A stretch of DNA of 36,318 bases from Burkholderiaceae bacterium (lineage in GTDB: Bacteria; Pseudomonadota; Gammaproteobacteria; Burkholderiales; Burkholderiaceae_C), in assembly GCA_017848435.1 (NCBI GenBank), contig JAFEHU010000040.1, positions 1 through 36,318 on the forward strand, written 5' to 3'. The notes under the pieces are model-generated. The model saw only the letters and a list, made by a program, of their open reading frames with translations. It did no database searches and was not told the DNA's origin. Made by a program: the position numbers and the translations under genes. Numbering within the stretch: the stretch's first letter is position 1; each line of letters begins with the position of its first letter. Below, piece after piece: positions 34,874 through 36,318 of this stretch.

Positions 34874-35677
34874 ATGCCCCTTCGTACAGAGCACGACCAG
34901 CACGTCACCATCGTCACGCTCGACCGCCCCGAGGTGCGCAACGCGGTCGACGCCGACACCGCCCGCGCGCTGTACGAGGCCTTCCTCGCGTTCGACGAAG
35001 ACCCCAACGCCCGCGTGGCTGTTTTTCATGGCGCCAACGGCCACTTCTGTGCCGGCTGGGATTTGCAGTTTGGGGCCCGCATGGCGGCCGCGTCACCGGG
35101 CCAAGGGCACGAGGTGCTGAGCAACCTGAACTTCTCGTCCGATGAACAGAAGGCCCTCGGTCCGATGGGCCCGTCCCGCCTGCTGCTGTCCAAGCCTGTC
35201 ATTGGTGCCATCAGCGGCGCCGCAGTGGCCGGTGGCATGGAGCTGGCGCTGTGGTGCGACATGCGCGTCATGGAGCAGGACGCTTACTTCGGCGTCTACT
35301 GCCGCCGCTTTGGTGTGCCGCTGATCGACGGCGGCACGGTGCGCCTGCCGCGCCTGGTGGGCATGGGCCATGCCATGGACCTGATCCTCACTGGCCGCAA
35401 GGTCGAGTCGGCCGAGGCGCTGCAGATGGGCCTGGCCAACCGGGTGGTGCCCACCGGTGGTGCGCGCGACGCGGCGGTGGCGCTGGCGCACCAGCTCAGC
35501 CGCTTCCCGCAGATCACGATGCTGGCCGACCGCATGAGCGCCTACCGCCAGTGGGACCTGCCTGTGGAGGCCGCGTTGCACCAGGAGTGGGAGCGCGGCA
35601 AAGCCTGTCTGCCCGAAGCCTTTGCCGGGGCGGCCCGTTTCAGTGCGGGAGAGGGCCGGCACGGCCAATTTGGCTGA
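34874..35677 (+). CDS. Crotonase family protein (enoyl-CoA hydratase-like)
   Basis: The 267-aa protein has oxyanion-hole parts GHFCAGWDLQFGARM and AISGAAVAGGMELALWCDMRV. Of the two catalytic glutamates of enoyl-CoA hydratase, the first is kept (Glu123 in GGMEL) but the second is Cys143 (GVYCRRFGVPLIDGGT). It may thus hydrate poorly, or do another crotonase reaction. The ATG at 34874 gives the family N-terminus; an earlier in-frame start at 34751 would add 41 unlike residues. The last codons (QFG and stop) lie in the left arm of a 14-bp inverted repeat. It is transcribed away from livH. Confidence 0.88.
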   Translation: MPLRTEHDQHVTIVTLDRPEVRNAVDADTARALYEAFLAFDEDPNARVAVFHGANGHFCAGWDLQFGARMAAASPGQGHEVLSNLNFSSDEQKALGPMGPSRLLLSKPVIGAISGAAVAGGMELALWCDMRVMEQDAYFGVYCRRFGVPLIDGGTVRLPRLVGMGHAMDLILTGRKVESAEALQMGLANRVVPTGGARDAAVALAHQLSRFPQITMLADRMSAYRQWDLPVEAALHQEWERGKACLPEAFAGAARFSAGEGRHGQFG

Positions 35678-35697
35678 TTTTTAAGCCAAATTGGCCG
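35662..35697. repeat. Perfect 14-bp inverted repeat over the crotonase stop codon
   Basis: CGGCCAATTTGGCT (35662-35675) and AGCCAAATTGGCCG (35684-35697) pair perfectly around an eight-base T-rich loop. The stop TGA (35675-35677) sits at the loop edge. The right arm belongs to dispersed repeat copy C. It may end transcription between the crotonase and the opposing thioesterase gene, although no T-run follows the stem. Confidence 0.75.
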
Positions 35698-35743
35698 CAA
35701 GCCATAGTACAGACTAGCGATTAAGCTATTAATTTAGTAGCAA
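35677..35743 (+). repeat. Dispersed intergenic repeat, copy C
   Basis: Begins ATTTTTAAGCCAAATTGGCC, contains GCCATAGTACAGACT and ends AGCTATT-N8-TAGCAA-like (AAGCTATTAATTTAGTAGC). It aligns over its whole length with copy B (AAGCCAAATCGGCC...GCCTTAGT...ACTTGTGAT...AGCTAT...ATAGCAA). It starts on the last base of the crotonase stop and fills most of the 76-bp convergent gap to the thioesterase gene. Confidence 0.72.
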
Positions 35744-35753
35744 TCTGGTCGCG

Positions 35754-36173
35754 TCAAACCACGGGTTCGGCTTTGACGATTGGCCGTGGTTTGCCGCCTT
35801 CGTCAATCGCCACATAGGTCAGAGAGGCCTCGGTGACCTTGATGTAATTGCCCTGCGTCTGGAAGCGCTCGGCAAACACCTCCACCTGCACCGTGATGGA
35901 GGTGTTGCCCACCTTGGAGACGTGCGAGTAAAAGCTCAGGATGTCGCCCACCCGCACTGGCTGCTTGAAGATGAACTGGTTCACCGCCACCGTGGCCATG
36001 CGGCCCCGCACCGCGCGGGCTGCCATCACCGCACCGGCCAGGTCCACCTGGGCCATGACCCAGCCGCCAAAAATATCGCCGTTGGCATTGCAGTCGGCCG
36101 GCATGGGGATGACCTTCAACACCAGGTCTTTGTCGGTGGGCAGGGAGGCGGGCGCGCTTGAATTGGCGGACAT
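35754..36173 (-). CDS. Acyl-CoA thioesterase, YciA-like hot dog
   Basis: The 139-aa protein has VIPMPADCNANGDIFGGWVMAQ followed by VDLAGAVMAARAV, the signature of YciA-type broad-range acyl-CoA hydrolases, where the N and D of NANGDIFGG form the active site. FYSHVSKVGNTSITVQVEVF and VTEASLTYVAIDEGGKPRP follow. Start ATG at 36173: GAG lies nine bases upstream and the leader up to this ATG is mirrored in the opposite gene, whereas the GTG at 36179 is too near that GAG. It releases free acids from acyl-CoA, possibly to prevent CoA trapping. It faces a near-identical gene starting at 36213. Confidence 0.92.
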   Translation of the reverse strand: MSANSSAPASLPTDKDLVLKVIPMPADCNANGDIFGGWVMAQVDLAGAVMAARAVRGRMATVAVNQFIFKQPVRVGDILSFYSHVSKVGNTSITVQVEVFAERFQTQGNYIKVTEASLTYVAIDEGGKPRPIVKAEPVV

Positions 36174-36212
36174 GGGCACAATCTCGTTTCAGTAATTTTC
36201 AGATTGTCTCCC
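36174..36212. promoter_or_regulatory. Divergent leader between the twin thioesterase genes
   Basis: Only 39 bp lie between the two start codons. ACAATCT (36178-36184) and AGATTGT (36201-36207) are perfect inverted arms, 16 bases apart. They are both the remains of the duplicated leader and a possible shared operator or back-to-back promoter core; the middle (cgtttcagtaattttc) is AT-rich. Confidence 0.5.
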
Positions 36213-36318
36213 ATGCGCCGAAGCGGCGAACACAGCCCCCATTCCCCGCCCGCCACCCTGCCCACCGACAAAGCCCTGGTGTTGAAGGTCATCCCCATGC
36301 CGGCCGACTGCAATGCCA
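36213..36318 (+). CDS. Second YciA-like acyl-CoA thioesterase (5' part only)
   Basis: The first 35 codons read MRRSGEHSPHSPPATLPTDK then ALVLKVIPMPADCNA, which equals the start of the thioesterase at 35754-36173 except for its first dozen residues and one Asp-to-Ala change (TDKD/TDKA). The reading is open to the window edge, so whether it is a full gene or a fragment cannot be told. It diverges from its twin with 39 bp between starts. The near identity at DNA level suggests a recent duplication or gene conversion. Confidence 0.75.
   Translation, partial: MRRSGEHSPHSPPATLPTDKALVLKVIPMPADCNA

Larger units (their letters stand above)
36083..36318. repeat. Inverted duplication of the thioesterase 5' end
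   Basis: The arms 36083-36154 and 36247-36318 are reverse complements over 72 bases with two mismatches, and the right arm is cut by the window end. The leaders also match: GAGATTGTGCCCATG for the left gene and CAGATTGTCTCCCATG for the right one. The repeat therefore covers leader plus coding sequence of both genes, with about 20 less similar codons' worth of DNA between leader and arm. Confidence 0.9.

Overview
The window is GC-rich, densely coding DNA from what looks like a betaproteobacterium of the Comamonadaceae (Burkholderiales). The basis is the codon and GC style, a SlmA-type nucleoid occlusion factor, a LIV-type ABC operon with a built-in acyl-CoA synthetase, and an AT-rich intergenic repeat (GGCC...GCCTTAGT...AGCTAT...ATAGCAA) of a kind I remember from Rhodoferax, Polaromonas and Acidovorax relatives. 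This placement is inference. No phage genes, insertion sequences, tRNAs, rRNAs or CRISPR arrays were seen.

Layout. (1) 91-3798: uvrA and slmA, DNA repair and division control. (2) 4028-13859: a plus-strand fatty-acid degradation operon led by its own TetR regulator: acyl-CoA dehydrogenase, FadB/FadN-type hydroxyacyl-CoA dehydrogenase/hydratase, DUF4442 hot-dog protein, thiolase, TesB-like thioesterase, an SDR without the catalytic Tyr, an HCCA-isomerase-like protein and an ECI2-like isomerase. (3) 14054-15268: a lone TPR-methyltransferase gene flanked by intergenic repeats. (4) 15327-25331: a second, tightly coupled plus-strand operon: TetR, PECR-like SDR, acyl-CoA carboxylase beta subunit, an AlkC-type DNA glycosylase, acyl-CoA dehydrogenase, biotin-carboxylase/BCCP alpha subunit, a second acyl-CoA dehydrogenase, a hot-dog thioesterase and a beta-keto acid cleavage enzyme (BKACE). 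It resembles the acyclic-terpene (atu) and leucine (liu) gene sets but lacks their hydratase and lyase. (5) 25361-34671, minus strand: livH-livM-livG-livF, acyl-CoA synthetase, substrate-binding protein, an intrinsic terminator, then a flavoprotein/DUF2855 pair. (6) 34874-36318: a crotonase, then two nearly identical YciA-like thioesterase genes head to head, the second cut by the window edge.

Together the genes describe uptake (LIV transporter), activation (acyl-CoA synthetase) and breakdown (two beta-oxidation-like operons, five hot-dog thioesterases) of acyl or branched or cyclic carboxylic acids. The least expected items are the AlkC gene inside the carboxylase operon, a REP-like hairpin in the coding sequence of the carboxylase beta subunit, the BKACE at the end of that operon, the dispersed 66-bp repeat family at gene ends, and the inverted thioesterase duplication at the right edge.
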